Below are positions 1 to 7,906 of a stretch of 23,633 nucleotides of DNA, piece after piece. The notes under the pieces were generated by a model, which saw only the letters and a list, made by a program, of their open reading frames with translations, searched no databases and was not told where the DNA came from. The first letter of the stretch is position 1, and every line of letters starts with the position of its first letter. The stretch is taken from assembly GCA_050747825.1 (NCBI GenBank), contig JBOGJG010000403.1, positions 1-23,633 on the forward strand, read 5' to 3'. This DNA comes from JBOGJG01 sp050747825 (GTDB lineage: Bacteria > Acidobacteriota > UBA6911 > RPQK01 > JBOGJG01). A program made the translations under genes and the position numbers.

Positions 1-560
1 TATTAAGACCCGGCGTACACTGATCCTGACCTGCGCTCCGATCTTGAGCAGCTTTTGCCGAATCGTTGCGCACTGGGCACGGGCCCGTTCCGTGCCTTCC
101 AATCCCAGGATTCGAAGAAGATGCAACACATTGTAGGCGACCGAAGAGAGCCACAGACGCAGCTGGTTCGCCTGAATGTGGCTAACGCTTTCCCCTGATC
201 TTGCCGCCCTAGCCGGTCTTCTCCGCTCGGATTCTTCTTCCCCACTACCGTGGCCCAGAGAGGATCTCTCCTTCAATCATCATGATCGTTTAAATCCTCA
301 TAACCGAGAGCCCATCCAAAGACTCGTTGCTTGAGCAATTCAACCAGGCTATGTTCCACCCTCTCCGGGTTCCGGTAATCCCGAAAGCAGTCTGCCAAGC
401 CCTCCACCACTCCGGTGCGCTTTTCCAGCCGTTGCAATAACAGGGCTCCTCCGTCGCTGGTCATCTCTCCGCCATTGAAATCGGCCACTAGGGCGCGACG
501 TTCAATTCCTTCGAACTGCAGTTGTTTTCTCAGGGGTGATGATTTACAGTCTGTTTGCAT
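1..560 (-). pseudogene. IS1380-family transposase remnant (internally deleted)
   Basis: The first 95 codons, read leftwards from ATG at 558-560, match the N-terminus of IS1380-family DDE transposases: a FNGGEMTSDGGALLL block, then RNPERVEHSLVELLKQRVFG and GYEDLNDHD. A strong Shine-Dalgarno GGAGG lies just upstream. An in-frame TGA at 273-275 stops it, but the same frame continues with typical family sequence (RRDPLWATVVGKK, GEDRLGRQDQGKALA). At about 178-183 the sequence jumps to a different frame carrying the family C-terminus (NQLRLWLSSVAYNVLHLLR, then ERARAQCATIRQKLLK and VRRVL), which runs off the window edge. About 250 codons containing most of the catalytic core are missing, judged from the usual 430-460 residues. 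The gene has a nonsense codon, an internal deletion and a frameshift, so it cannot make active transposase. The family match comes from remembered conserved motifs, not a search. Confidence 0.88.
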
Positions 561-658
561 TTGGTCCTCCTTTTTCAGAGTGGAACCTCTTGATCTGACA
601 AGGCTTACTTCGGAAAAAGGAGGCCCTTGTCTTTCTACTGGTGAGAAATCCGGGCTAA
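1..658 (-). mobile_element. IS1380-like insertion sequence remnant, one end inside the window
   Basis: This covers the broken transposase plus its upstream non-coding end. The stretch at about 629-658, with GGTGAGAAATCCGGGCTAAG, resembles the terminal region of IS1380-type elements, so the promoter-side end of the element is probably here, immediately before the heptamer repeat at 662. The other end and its inverted repeat lie beyond position 1, so the termini and target duplication cannot be checked. The exact boundary is a guess. Confidence 0.45.
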
Positions 659-661
659 GCC

Positions 662-738
662 GCCACCCGCCACCCGCCACCTGCGACCCGCCACCTGCCA
701 CCTGCCACCTGCCACCTGCCACCTGACACCTGACACCT
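662..738. repeat. 11 tandem heptamers, GCCACCY/GACACCT, upstream of gmd
   Basis: Eleven consecutive 7-base units fill 77 bases exactly. Units 1-9 are GCCACCC or GCCACCT, with one GCGACCC, and the last two are GACACCT. Read on the other strand the unit is AGGTGGC, the same word that occurs inside the big array before lolC at 20223-20620. The array sits between the presumed end of the IS remnant and gmd, about 38 bases before the gmd start. The last units create CTGACA at 723-728, which lies 18 bases before TATGCT (747-752); this could serve as a weak -35/-10 pair for gmd, but that is speculative. Confidence 0.95.
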
Positions 739-776
739 GGATAGGTTATGCTTTACCCGCTTTCAGGAAAAAAGGT

Positions 777-1763
777 ATGCCTAAAACTGCACTGATCACG
801 GGAATCACTGGCCAGGACGGGTCATATCTGGCTGAGTTTTTGCTGGAGAAGGGTTATCGAGTGGTGGGGATGGTTCGCCGCTCCAGCACCGAAAACTTCG
901 AGCGTATCGAGCACCTGCACGGGCCAATTCAGCTTCGCCAGGCTGATCTGCTGGATCAGCTCTCATTGATTGATCTCATCGAATCGGTAGAACCCGATGA
1001 AATCTATAACCTGGCCGCCCAGTCCTTCGTTCCCACCTCCTGGGAGCAGCCCGTCTTGACGGGTGAATTTAACGCCCTGGGCGTGACTCGCTTGCTGGAA
1101 GCTGTTCGCCTGGTGAACCGCAAGATCAAATTTTATCAGGCCTCGAGCAGTGAAATGTTCGGTAAGGTCAGGGAGACTCCACAGAACGAGCAAACGCCTT
1201 TTTATCCTCGAAGCCCCTATGGAGTAGCCAAGGTCTATGGCCACTTCATTACGGTGAATTATCGCGAGAGCTATGACCTGTTCGCCTGCTCGGGAATCCT
1301 GTTCAACCATGAATCCCCGCGCCGGGGAAAGGAATTTGTGACTCGCAAGGTCAGTTACTACGTGGCCAAGATCAAGCTGGGATTGGCCGATGAACTGCCG
1401 CTGGGGAATCTGCAGGCTGCCCGGGATTGGGGTTTTGCTGGGGATTACGTCCGAGCCATGTGGCTCATGCTCCAGCAGGAGAGCCCGGATGACTACGTGG
1501 TCGGGACCGGACTGGCCCATAGCGTTCAGCAGTTGGTGGAAATCGCCTTCGGCCGGGCCGGCCTGGACTGGGAGAAATACGTGAGGATTGATCCCAGTCT
1601 CATCCGTCCTGCCGAGGTCGATCATCTGATTGCGGATCCTTCCAAGGCGCGCAGCCTGCTTTCCTGGCAGCCAGGAGTCACTTTTGAGCAATTAGTTCAG
1701 ATGATGGTCGATGCCGATCTCGAGTACGTTAAGAAGCGTACAACGGCCGGCGCCAGAGTGTAG
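777..1763 (+). CDS. gmd: GDP-mannose 4,6-dehydratase
   Basis: This cytoplasmic short-chain dehydrogenase converts GDP-D-mannose to GDP-4-dehydro-6-deoxy-D-mannose, the first committed step to GDP-rhamnose or GDP-fucose. The N-terminal Rossmann motif GITGQDGSYLAEFLLEKGY (about residues 8-26) is diagnostic for Gmd. The catalytic region SSSEMFG and the YxxxK pair in SPYGVAKVYGHF follow, then FNHESPRRG and the RDWGFAGDYVRAMW signature. Length is 328 residues, close to the short form of the family. ATG at 777 is preceded by GGAAAAAAGG, a weak Shine-Dalgarno. The next gene starts 18 bases downstream and encodes the likely next enzyme, so the two probably form an operon for 6-deoxyhexose synthesis feeding surface polysaccharide. 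Confidence 0.97.
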   Translation: MPKTALITGITGQDGSYLAEFLLEKGYRVVGMVRRSSTENFERIEHLHGPIQLRQADLLDQLSLIDLIESVEPDEIYNLAAQSFVPTSWEQPVLTGEFNALGVTRLLEAVRLVNRKIKFYQASSSEMFGKVRETPQNEQTPFYPRSPYGVAKVYGHFITVNYRESYDLFACSGILFNHESPRRGKEFVTRKVSYYVAKIKLGLADELPLGNLQAARDWGFAGDYVRAMWLMLQQESPDDYVVGTGLAHSVQQLVEIAFGRAGLDWEKYVRIDPSLIRPAEVDHLIADPSKARSLLSWQPGVTFEQLVQMMVDADLEYVKKRTTAGARV

Positions 1764-1781
1764 CCTCTCGTCGGAAGATTC

Positions 1782-2762
1782 ATGCCTTCTTTCATCACCG
1801 GTATTACTGGGTTTGCGGGTGGATACCTGGCCAGGCACCTGCTCGAGAAGGGTGCGGAAGTCGTGGGGATTGGACTGAGCGGCGCTCCCGGGCATGCTCC
1901 GTGCGACATCGCGGGGGCCAGGGTGATCGACTGCGATATCCTGGACTTCGATCGGCTGAGTGCTCTGATCAAAGATTTCCGGCCGGCCTTCGTCTATCAT
2001 CTGGCTGGTCGAGTCAACCCGGCCGAATCCTTGAAGCATCCCCGCGAATACTATCTGGTGAACGTCCAGGGGATCGTCAATCTTCTCGAGTCGCTGCGAC
2101 AGGCGCGGCTCGAGCTGCGGGTGCTGTTCGTCAGCTCCTCTGAGGTTTATGCCGCCGTCGGCGCGAATGAACTGATCGACGAGTCTGCCTCCCTTTCGCC
2201 CGAAAACCCCTACGCCTGGTCCAAGTGGCTGGCCGAACAGGTGTGCCGCCAATACTCTCAGGATTTCGGAGCCAGAGTTGTGGTCGCCCGTCCCTTTAAT
2301 CATTCCGGACCCGGACAGAGCAGGGATTTTGTCATTTCCGATTTCTGCAGGGCGGTAGCTCAGTGGGAAAGGGAATCTATCGGTGGCCGGAAGGCCAGTC
2401 CCATTACGGTTGGAAACCTGTCTCCAGTCCGCGATTTTCTGGATGTGAGGGACGTGGTCAGGGCCTATGCGGGACTGGCGGAGCAAGGCGCAGCAGGCGA
2501 AGTCTACAATGTTTGTTCGGGCATCGGGACTTCCATTGCAGATCTTCTGAAAATCGTCCTGGAGCAATCCGGCCTCTCGCCAGACAACCTGACCACTTCA
2601 GCCGAAAAATACCGGCCGATCAAAAACCAGAGAGTCGTCGGCGCCAACCAAAAGCTGTGCGCTCTACTCCAATGGCAGCCACGGTACACCCTCGCCCAAA
2701 CGATCGCCGGCACACTCGATCACTGGCGATCGCATATCAAGGAAGTAGGGCCCGCTCCCTGA
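1782..2762 (+). CDS. rmd: NAD-dependent epimerase/reductase, probable GDP-6-deoxy-D-lyxo-4-hexulose reductase
   Basis: This extended short-chain dehydrogenase has the glycine motif GITGFAGGYLARHLLEKG near its start, SSSEVYA (the catalytic Ser/Thr region), the YxxxK pair in ENPYAWSKWLAEQ, then RPFNHSGPGQ and NLSPVRDFLDVRDVVRAY. The last two are typical of Rmd-type reductases, which convert the Gmd product to GDP-D-rhamnose. Position directly after gmd supports that role. Length is 326 residues, near the usual 300-330. A GDP-mannose 4-epimerase or another GDP-sugar epimerase is possible, because this family is hard to separate by motif. No ribosome binding site is obvious before ATG 1782 and coupling to gmd is likely. 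GDP-D-rhamnose is used in O-antigen or glycan synthesis, but no glycosyltransferase is in the window. Confidence 0.85.
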   Translation: MPSFITGITGFAGGYLARHLLEKGAEVVGIGLSGAPGHAPCDIAGARVIDCDILDFDRLSALIKDFRPAFVYHLAGRVNPAESLKHPREYYLVNVQGIVNLLESLRQARLELRVLFVSSSEVYAAVGANELIDESASLSPENPYAWSKWLAEQVCRQYSQDFGARVVVARPFNHSGPGQSRDFVISDFCRAVAQWERESIGGRKASPITVGNLSPVRDFLDVRDVVRAYAGLAEQGAAGEVYNVCSGIGTSIADLLKIVLEQSGLSPDNLTTSAEKYRPIKNQRVVGANQKLCALLQWQPRYTLAQTIAGTLDHWRSHIKEVGPAP

Positions 2763-2842
2763 TAGTCCGGCTCGGATAGTTGCGCCTCCGGCGCCACTCG
2801 AACAGAGCCGCGACCATCCGGGAGATACCCGGGGAGCGGCCC

Positions 2843-2962
2843 CTATTCCCCGATGAGGTATTCCTCGAACCATTGCCCTGCCAGGTCGGCGACTTGCTCC
2901 AGGGTGCCGGGGACGATCTTGACCCCCGGGCCCCCCGGGCCCGGCCCCGTCAGGGGTGGTTG
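2843..2962 (-). pseudogene. Possible C-terminal gene remnant in the rmd-recJ gap
   Basis: Read leftwards, 2846-2962 is open and ends at TAG (2843-2845). Its last 26 codons read like a protein C-terminus (VKIVPGTLEQVADLAG, then WFEEYL) and have strongly G/C-biased third positions, like the real genes around it. There is no ATG, and the upstream part is a G/C-only stretch. I do not recognise the family. It may be the tail of a decayed gene, or chance. Apart from this, 2763-2975 holds only short GC-rich palindromes (for example the CCCGGG-rich block at 2922-2946) and the recJ promoter candidate. Confidence 0.22.
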
Positions 2963-2969
2963 CTAAACT
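2961..2969 (+). promoter_or_regulatory. Candidate extended -10 promoter for recJ
   Basis: TGCTAAACT matches the extended -10 pattern TGnTANANT. The hexamer ends six bases before the GTG at 2976, so transcription would begin at or next to the start codon, giving a leaderless mRNA. No Shine-Dalgarno is visible. The -35 region is GC-rich and does not match TTGACA. This is inferred from sequence only. Confidence 0.4.
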
Positions 2970-2975
2970 GCTGGC

Positions 2976-4676
2976 GTGAAATTCAGGTGGAGGGAGTTGG
3001 AAGCGGGGCAGGAGCAGGTTCTGGAGTTATCCCGCGAATTGGAGGTTTCGCCTCTGATTTCGCGCTTGCTGGTGCAGCGAGGCCTCTCCGACGCTGAAAG
3101 AGCCAGGGAGTTTCTGAATCCTCGGCTGGAAGGCCTGCATGATCCTGGGTTGATGAAGGGGATGGTCCCGGCCGTGGGCCGGATTTTCCGGGCCATTCAC
3201 GATCAGGAAAAAATCCTGATTTATGGCGATTACGACGTAGACGGCATTACCTCCACTGTTGTCCTGAAACGGGCCCTGGAGATCCTGGGCGGGCGAGCCG
3301 ATTTTTACATCCCCAAGCGTCTCGAAGAGGGATACGGCCTCAAAAAAGAAATCATTGAAAAGGGCAAAACCGATGGCGTTTCCCTGATCATCAGCGCCGA
3401 CACCGGGATCAGAGCGTTTGAGGCCTGCCAGGCCGCCTGCCATCTGGGCCTGGACCTGATTGTCACCGATCATCACCTGCCGGACAGCAGCCTGCCCCCG
3501 GCCTACGCCATCTTGAATCCGCACCAGATCGACTGCCCCTATCCTGAAAAGAATCTGGCGGCCGTTGGGGTTATCTTCAAACTGGTCCATGCCCTCTTTC
3601 GCCGTGCAGGGAAGGAACATCTGGTCAGGCACTTCCTGAAGCTGGTGGCCATCGGGACTATCGCCGACATCGTCCCGCTGACGGGTGAGAATCGAATTAT
3701 CGTCAAATTTGGGCTGGAAGGCCTTTCCCGGCCGCACAATGTCGGGCTGCGCGCCTTATTGTCCGGCGTCGGATTGGAGGGGGAAATCAAGCTGTCCGAT
3801 ATCGGATTCAGAGTTGCTCCGCGCATCAATGCCGTGACGCGAATGGGCGGAGGCCGCGAAGTGGTGGAGCTTTTTTCGGCCCAGGATCCCCACCTGGCGA
3901 ATTCGATTGTGCGCACGATGAATGAAAAGAATTCCAGACGCCGGCAGGAAGAGCAGCGTGTCCTGACCGAGATAGACCGCCGGTTTAAGGAAAATCCGGT
4001 GGAGTTCGAAAAAGACTTCCTGGTGGTAGCCGGTGAGGAATGGCACCGCGGCGTGATTGGCATTGTCGCCTCGCGGCTCGTGGAGCGCTTCTATCGTCCG
4101 GTTCTGGTGATTTCGACGGGTGAGAATACCGGCCAGGGCTCGGGCCGCAGCATTCCCGGCTTCCACCTGCTGGACGCACTTGACCACTGCCGCGGCCTCT
4201 TTGAGCAATACGGCGGTCATGCGCAGGCCGTCGGATTCACCCTCAGGAAGAACGGCGGCATGGCTGGCGCCGTACAGGAACTCTCCGAACAACTCAACGC
4301 TTATGCGCATTCCAGACTGACAGCCGAGCAGCTCAGTCCCAGCCTTGCCATCGACGCAACACTCCCCATCGAGTCCATATCCTTCCCCTTTTATGACCAG
4401 TTAGAGCAACTGGCCCCCTTCGGGCCTGGAAACCCTCTGCCTGTCTTTGCATCTAACAAAGTGGGTGTGATGGGTGGCCCATGGGTCCTCAAGGAACAGC
4501 ATCTCAAGTTTCAGGTGAGAAGCAACGGCTCCCTGATGGACGCCATCTGGTGGAAAAACGGCAGCGCCGCTGGTAGTATAGCGCCAGGGTTGGAGTTGGA
4601 TCTGGCTTATACCCTGACCCGAGACACTTACCAGGGGGAGAAACTGCTGCTGACCATCCAAGACTTACACGCCTGA
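2976..4676 (+). CDS. recJ: Single-stranded-DNA-specific 5'-3' exonuclease RecJ
   Basis: RecJ degrades single-stranded DNA 5' to 3' in recombination and mismatch repair. This 566-residue protein has all the DHH-superfamily landmarks: ILIYGDYDVDGITS with metal-binding Asp 85, 87 and 89; Asp142 in ISADTGI; the DHH triad at 165-167 in IVTDHHLPD; and GTIADIVPL. The DHHA1 half contains GVIGIVASRL, GSGRSIPGFHLLDAL and YGGHAQAVGF, followed by a C-terminal OB-type region with APFGPGNPLPVF. Length matches the family (550-580). GTG at 2976 is chosen because the N-terminus KFRWRELE aligns with RecJ starts and lies directly after an extended -10 motif. The gene stands alone between the sugar operon and the lpt genes. 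Confidence 0.97.
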   Translation: MKFRWRELEAGQEQVLELSRELEVSPLISRLLVQRGLSDAERAREFLNPRLEGLHDPGLMKGMVPAVGRIFRAIHDQEKILIYGDYDVDGITSTVVLKRALEILGGRADFYIPKRLEEGYGLKKEIIEKGKTDGVSLIISADTGIRAFEACQAACHLGLDLIVTDHHLPDSSLPPAYAILNPHQIDCPYPEKNLAAVGVIFKLVHALFRRAGKEHLVRHFLKLVAIGTIADIVPLTGENRIIVKFGLEGLSRPHNVGLRALLSGVGLEGEIKLSDIGFRVAPRINAVTRMGGGREVVELFSAQDPHLANSIVRTMNEKNSRRRQEEQRVLTEIDRRFKENPVEFEKDFLVVAGEEWHRGVIGIVASRLVERFYRPVLVISTGENTGQGSGRSIPGFHLLDALDHCRGLFEQYGGHAQAVGFTLRKNGGMAGAVQELSEQLNAYAHSRLTAEQLSPSLAIDATLPIESISFPFYDQLEQLAPFGPGNPLPVFASNKVGVMGGPWVLKEQHLKFQVRSNGSLMDAIWWKNGSAAGSIAPGLELDLAYTLTRDTYQGEKLLLTIQDLHA

Positions 4677-4682
4677 GAGAAA

Positions 4683-4729
4683 TAGGCTTGAGGCTTGAGG
4701 AAAAACTTGAATTTCAGGCCTCAGGGCTA
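4683..4729. repeat. Inverted heptamer element between recJ and the lpt gene
   Basis: The left arm, 4683-4700, repeats AGGCTTG (AGGCTTG AGGCTTG AGG). The right arm, 4712-4729, carries the inverted word (CAGGCCT CAGGGCT). The arms can pair over about 18 bases, with G-U wobbles and a few mismatches, around an 11-base loop. It starts seven bases after the recJ stop and ends 11 bases before the next ATG. There is no T-run, so it does not look like a standard terminator. It uses nearly the same word as the element before nusB. Confidence 0.7.
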
Positions 4730-4740
4730 CCCTGACTTAT

Positions 4741-7104
4741 ATGACTCAACGTACTTCGAAGTTGATCAAGATGGGACTGTCGCTGCTGTTGTTAGCCGCG
4801 GTGACGGCGATCGTCTGGAATTTCGTCTCCAGACAGAGACTGGGCGGCGACTTAGCCGATATCGATCTCCTTTCTCCCCAGATCAGCCGCCATGCCACTG
4901 AGTTCGAGTATGAGGAAAACAAAGAAGGTCGGACTGTGTTCAAGGTCCGTGCCGAGACCAGTACGGAGAGTGCGACCGGATTGCACACTCTGAAAAACGT
5001 CGACCTGATTCATTATGATGGGTCGGGACAGCCGACCGATGCTGTCTCAGGCCATCAGGCCCTGTACGAGATTGCCAAGAAAAGTGTCGATTTCAATGGA
5101 GACGTACTGATTCAGTTGGGTGACGGCACGAGGGTCTTTTCCAAGCAAGTGGAAGCCGATCTTAACCAGAGGGTGATCGAGATCGATCAGGAATTTCGCT
5201 TCCAGCGAGGCTTGGCCACCGGAAATGGAGAATCCCTGCACTATGACATCCCCAAAAGGATGGTAGAAGTCCGTGGCAAATTCGAGTTGGCCATCGAATC
5301 ACCCTCAGGGTCGATTCAGGTCGAAGCTCTCGAGGCGACCTATTATTTGAACGATCAGTTTCTGGATCTGGTCGGGTCCGCTGAAATTGTGGACCCTCAG
5401 CGGCGCCTGAGCTCCGATCGGATGAAGCTTTTCCTGACCGAGGATCGACAGATCAAGAATATTTTTGCCACAGGGAATGCCCGCTTCGTTGCGGAATCCT
5501 CACAGAAATTCAACGGCGATCAAATCAACATCTTCTTTGACGATAAATCGCATGAACTGGAGTATTTTGAGGTGGTGGGCGAAGCACAGGATTCCTCCTC
5601 CCGATACCGCCGGGCCGTCTATGAGGAAGGGGGCAACGGAAACACCATCCACATGGAAGCGCGGAAGATCATCGGAAGGGGCAGGGAAGGCTCTCTGAGC
5701 CAGCTCGAGGCTGTGGGCAATGTCTTCCTGAGATCCTCGTCTCTGGGAATCGAGGAAGGCCATGCTCACCAGCTCACGGGGCATTTCTGGCCCGGTGAGG
5801 ACAATCTGAGGCGCCTTGAGCTGCAGGGCCAGGTCTTTATCGTCAAATCGGGATCAGAAAATCCGTTGCAGAAAGAACGCCTGCGCAGCAATTTTCTTGG
5901 AATCGACTTCAATCGTCAGGGCCTTTTCCATCGTGCTGTGGCACGGGGCAACGTGGACCTGGAACTGAGATCGGGAGAGGAATACCGGCGGCTGTTTTCC
6001 AAGGAATCAGTCGAAGCATTTTACAATAATGGAAAGCTGGAGAGGCTGGTGGGCTCCACGGATGCTTTCCTGGAAAGTGTCGATAAGGACGAAAAGAGAG
6101 TCCTTCATGCAGCCGTTATCGAAGCGCTGTATGAGAATGGAGAGCTTCACACCCTCTCGGCGCAGGGAGGCGTGGCTCTGGCGCTCCAGGAAGCCAAGGG
6201 CGCCCGTTACTCCACCAGCCAAAGCCTGGTTGTCACCTATCGGGGCGGAGAGATCGCCAGCGCTGTACAAACGGGAGACTTCCACTACTGGGTGACGGGC
6301 GAGACGGGTGCTGCTTTCGACGCCTGGTCTGAAAAAGCCTCCTACGATCCCGCAAGAGAAACTGTCAGCCTGCAAGGCAAAGACCCCCCTCTTGTGAGGA
6401 CCAGGAGTTCAGATGGCGTTGCGTCTGAAACAAGCGCGGGGCAAATTTCTCTAAGAAGAGACGGTGGCCATGTGTTGGCCTCGGGCCGTGTTCACACGGT
6501 TCTTCGGGAGAGGGAAGGCCCGATCATCATTACGGCCGGCCACATGGAGACGGACGGAGGCACGGGCTGGATAAGATACTGGAATAATCCCAGGATGATT
6601 CAGGACGACAATAGCGTGACCGGAAAAGTCATTCGATTTAATAATCAGGAGCAGTATCTGACGGTCGAAGGAGAAGTCAAGAGCTTGCTGGTGCAGCCTG
6701 GAGAGCGTGCCGATTCCATCAGGAAATATTCCATTACGGCCAATCGCCTGGTGTATGACAGGAGGCAGAACAAGGCTCGTTATGAGGAGCAGGTCCGTTT
6801 GAGAAGCCAGGAACTGCAAGTCGATGCTCCTGTGATGGAAGTTCTTTTCAGTTCCAAGGGCGCTTACCAACCGCAAAGCATCGTGGCCTCGGGAGGAGTC
6901 AAGATCAAGGACAAGTCGCGCCAGGCGCAGGGAGATCAGGCTGTTTATCAACCTTCTGAGGGCAAAATCACAATCACAGGTGATCGGGCTCAGGTCACGG
7001 ATGAGAAAGGAGTTAAGGCTTCCGGACGCCGATTGACCTTCCAAATGGGCGATGAAAAGCTCGCTATTGAAGCCCCTGCCCAGGTTCAGCCAGAGAAACC
7101 ATGA
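4741..7104 (+). CDS. lptC: Extended LptC/LptA-type LPS transport bridge protein
   Basis: The N-terminus has one membrane anchor (about residues 11-28, MGLSLLLLAAVTAIVWNF) and then an LptC-like periplasmic domain (LLSPQISRHATEFEY, then ETSTESATGLHTLKNVDL) to about residue 190. It continues for some 600 more residues of repeating beta-strand units, each ending in a pattern like ARGNVDL, STDAFLES or AQGGVAL. The last 130 residues resemble the LptA/OstA jelly-roll (LVYDRRQNKARYEEQVRL, then GDQAVYQPSEGKITITGD). LptC and LptA are normally about 190 residues each, so 787 residues suggests one chain forming much of the bridge that carries LPS across the periplasm. The next gene, lptB, overlaps by four bases (ATGA). 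No separate lptA is in the window. The LptC assignment is firm; the fused bridge is inference. No Shine-Dalgarno precedes ATG 4741. Confidence 0.85.
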   Translation: MTQRTSKLIKMGLSLLLLAAVTAIVWNFVSRQRLGGDLADIDLLSPQISRHATEFEYEENKEGRTVFKVRAETSTESATGLHTLKNVDLIHYDGSGQPTDAVSGHQALYEIAKKSVDFNGDVLIQLGDGTRVFSKQVEADLNQRVIEIDQEFRFQRGLATGNGESLHYDIPKRMVEVRGKFELAIESPSGSIQVEALEATYYLNDQFLDLVGSAEIVDPQRRLSSDRMKLFLTEDRQIKNIFATGNARFVAESSQKFNGDQINIFFDDKSHELEYFEVVGEAQDSSSRYRRAVYEEGGNGNTIHMEARKIIGRGREGSLSQLEAVGNVFLRSSSLGIEEGHAHQLTGHFWPGEDNLRRLELQGQVFIVKSGSENPLQKERLRSNFLGIDFNRQGLFHRAVARGNVDLELRSGEEYRRLFSKESVEAFYNNGKLERLVGSTDAFLESVDKDEKRVLHAAVIEALYENGELHTLSAQGGVALALQEAKGARYSTSQSLVVTYRGGEIASAVQTGDFHYWVTGETGAAFDAWSEKASYDPARETVSLQGKDPPLVRTRSSDGVASETSAGQISLRRDGGHVLASGRVHTVLREREGPIIITAGHMETDGGTGWIRYWNNPRMIQDDNSVTGKVIRFNNQEQYLTVEGEVKSLLVQPGERADSIRKYSITANRLVYDRRQNKARYEEQVRLRSQELQVDAPVMEVLFSSKGAYQPQSIVASGGVKIKDKSRQAQGDQAVYQPSEGKITITGDRAQVTDEKGVKASGRRLTFQMGDEKLAIEAPAQVQPEKP

Positions 7105-7844
7105 CGTTGTATCCGATTAATTCGAATTTAGAAGCGAAAAATCTGAGCAAGACATATCGCGACCGCAAGGTCGTCAATGATCTCAGTTTGAGCATCTCTC
7201 CCGGGCAGGTGGTGGGTCTGCTTGGCCCCAACGGCGCCGGCAAGACGACCACCTTCTACATGATCGTCGGGCTGGCGCACCCTGATGAAGGGGAAGTCCT
7301 TCTTAACGGAGAGGACATTACCACGCTTCCCATGTATCTGCGGGCCAGAAGAGGAATCAGCTATTTGCCACAGGAGCCTTCGGTCTTTCGCAAGCTATCG
7401 GTCGAGGATAACCTCTACGCGATAGCCGAAACATTGGATTTTCCGGCCGGAATGGCCGATCAGGTCATTAGTGAGTTGCTGGACGAGTTTGGCCTCTCCG
7501 GACTGAGAAAGAGCCCAGCTTACACGCTTTCAGGAGGCGAGCGCCGCCGGGTGGAAATTGCCCGCTCACTCGTGATCGACCCTTCCTTTATCCTCCTGGA
7601 CGAGCCCTTTGCCGGTATCGATCCACTGGCGGTCCTTGATATCCAGAATATTATTGTTCGGCTCAAGACCAAAAACATCGGAGTTCTCATCACCGACCAC
7701 AATGTCCGGGAGACGCTCAAGATTACTGACCAGGCTTACATCATTAAGGAAGGAAAGATCTTCCGCACCGGAAGCCCCAACCTGCTATCCTCCGACGCCG
7801 AGGTCCGCAAAGTTTACCTCGGTGAACATTTCCGACTATACTAG
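7101..7844 (+). CDS. lptB: LPS export ABC transporter ATP-binding protein LptB
   Basis: LptB is the cytoplasmic ATPase that powers LPS extraction from the inner membrane with LptF/LptG. The 247-residue protein has Walker A GPNGAGKTT, the LptB-typical Q-loop YLPQEPSVFRKLSVEDN, signature LSGGERRRVEIAR, Walker B with FILLDEPFAGIDP, and the switch His in ITDHNVRETL. DEPFAGIDP and DHNVRETL distinguish LptB from generic ABC ATPases. Its ATG overlaps the stop of the LptC-like gene, implying translational coupling. It is followed by rpoN after 62 bases, a very conserved neighbourhood in Proteobacteria and relatives. The lptF/lptG permease genes are not in the window. Confidence 0.97.
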   Translation: MTLYPINSNLEAKNLSKTYRDRKVVNDLSLSISPGQVVGLLGPNGAGKTTTFYMIVGLAHPDEGEVLLNGEDITTLPMYLRARRGISYLPQEPSVFRKLSVEDNLYAIAETLDFPAGMADQVISELLDEFGLSGLRKSPAYTLSGGERRRVEIARSLVIDPSFILLDEPFAGIDPLAVLDIQNIIVRLKTKNIGVLITDHNVRETLKITDQAYIIKEGKIFRTGSPNLLSSDAEVRKVYLGEHFRLY

Positions 7845-7885
7845 AAGCACGGCGCGTACCAATTCGTTAAACGGCCCGTGGATAA

Positions 7886-7900
7886 AGGCTTTGAGGCTTA
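7886..7900. repeat. Degenerate AGGCTT words before rpoN
   Basis: AGGCTTTG followed by AGGCTTA lies seven bases before the rpoN ATG, in the 62-base gap after lptB. It uses the same word as the recJ-lpt and ribH-nusB elements, but has only two units, eight bases apart, and no inverted partner. It may be a decayed element or chance. The GAGG at 7893-7896 could also act as a distant Shine-Dalgarno. Confidence 0.3.
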
Positions 7901-7906
7901 ACTGGT

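Noticed and set aside
2354..2368. GGTAGCTCAGTGGGA, which looks like the D-arm of a tRNA
   Set aside because: It lies inside the conserved rmd coding region and no acceptor stem, anticodon arm or T-arm surrounds it.
1692..2567. Long minus-strand frame opposite rmd, and similar ones opposite gmd, hprK and lysS (19047-19961)
   Set aside because: They mirror strongly conserved plus-strand genes and show no recognisable family motif.
2922..2946. CCCGGG/GGGCCC-rich block as a transcription terminator
   Set aside because: It is self-complementary but lacks a T-tract and a defined loop.
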